5,519 bases of DNA from an uncultured Atopobiaceae bacterium (GTDB lineage Bacteria; Actinomycetota; Coriobacteriia; Coriobacteriales; Atopobiaceae), in NCBI GenBank assembly GCA_947626465.1, contig CANQSI010000057.1, forward strand, positions 1 to 5,519, given 5' to 3'. The notes beneath the pieces were generated by a model. That model was not told where the DNA came from. It made no database searches and saw only the letters and a program-made list of their open reading frames with translations. A program made the translations under genes and the position numbers. The first letter of the stretch is position 1. The number at the start of each line of letters is the position of its first letter. Below, piece by piece: positions 5,404-5,519 of this stretch.

Positions 5404-5417
5404 TGAACCTCCTCGGC
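5403..5417 (+). repeat. Decayed partial B unit next to the tRNA promoter
   Basis: GTGAACCTCCTCGGC resembles the outer half of inverted B units (GTAACCCCTCCTCGGC) with small deletions or substitutions and no GGTACC end. It ends 10 nt before the -35 box of the tRNA promoter. It is probably a degenerate seventh copy. Confidence 0.55.
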
Positions 5418-5427
5418 AAAATAGAAC

Positions 5428-5457
5428 TAGACAGTTTTCGCATGCGACGGGTACAAT
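5428..5457 (+). promoter_or_regulatory. Sigma70-type promoter of the tRNA-Asp gene
   Basis: TAGACA (5428-5433; one mismatch to TTGACA) and TACAAT (5452-5457; one mismatch to TATAAT) are separated by 18 nt. Transcription would start near 5464, about 12 nt ahead of the mature tRNA. The -10 box sits inside the hyphenated palindrome GGGTACAATACCC (5449-5461). Confidence 0.72.
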
Positions 5458-5475
5458 ACCCACGCTCGAAGCGAT

Positions 5476-5519
5476 GGGGTATTAGCTCAGATGGTTAGAG
5501 CGCCGGCCTGTCACGTCGG
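5476..5519 (+). tRNA. tRNA-Asp (anticodon GUC), 5' part, cut by the window end
   Basis: GGGGTAT (5476-5482) is the 5' acceptor strand, followed by T8, A9, the D stem GCTC/GAGC with the AGATGGTTA loop, and G26. The anticodon arm is CCGGC-CTGTCAC-GTCGG, so the loop reads C-U-G-U-C-A-C with anticodon GUC for aspartate. The variable loop, T arm and 3' acceptor strand lie beyond the window. A small leader hairpin, CGCT-CGA-AGCG (5463-5473), lies just before the 5' end. Confidence 0.95.

Noticed and set aside
5156..5417. CRISPR array
   Set aside because: The units alternate in orientation, the spacing is irregular (29-81 nt between unit starts) and there are no unique spacers of constant length or cas genes.
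5156..5417. Insertion sequence or integron end
   Set aside because: There is no transposase or integrase, no terminal inverted repeat pair bounding the block with a target-site duplication that I can see, and no attC-like core sites.
5107..5463. Minus-strand frames (118 and 98 codons) across the repeats
   Set aside because: Their translations simply repeat the A/B units (recurring G-L-L-G-R and R-R-G-Y-C-G-T-G). The region is better explained as noncoding repeats.

Overview
This is a GC-rich, tightly packed bacterial chromosome segment with every supported gene on the + strand. The codon usage, the small (Alu-less) SRP RNA, the Pro/Ala-rich tau subunit and the order dnaX-ybaB-recR suggest a high-GC actinomycetote. 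My best guess is the Coriobacteriia/Eggerthellaceae, but this is an inference from general character and no single diagnostic marker is present.

Layout. 1-116: signal recognition particle RNA, closed by its terminal helix and a T-run. 169-894: DedA/SNARE-associated-family membrane protein. 992-3031: dnaX, the tau subunit of the DNA polymerase III clamp loader, with a missing zinc-ligand cysteine, two Pro/Ala linkers and a strongly acidic tail. 3088-3498: YbaB/EbfC nucleoid-associated protein. 3508-4173: recR. 4257-5150: a single-pass membrane protein of unknown function. 5151-5427: a gene-free stretch filled by repeats and hairpins. 5428-5457: a good sigma70-type promoter. 5476-5519: the 5' part of a tRNA-Asp(GUC), cut by the window end.

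How the genes fit together. dnaX-ybaB-recR is the classical conserved replication/recombination-repair cluster. Here the gaps are 56 nt and 9 nt, consistent with one operon, possibly continuing into the membrane-protein gene (83-nt gap). The SRP RNA, DedA and tRNA genes look like separate housekeeping units.

The most unusual part is the intergenic region 5156-5417. Six 26-bp units of two related families (A and B, 20 of 26 positions identical) are laid out as A, A, A-inverted, central terminator-like hairpin, B, B-inverted, B-inverted. This orientation pattern (+ + - | + - -) maps onto itself under reverse complementation. A2 with inverted A3, and B1 with inverted B2, form perfect 26-bp inverted repeats with 3-4 nt loops, and a decayed seventh copy lies beside the tRNA promoter. 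I cannot match this array to a named element from memory, and it is the best candidate here for something undescribed.
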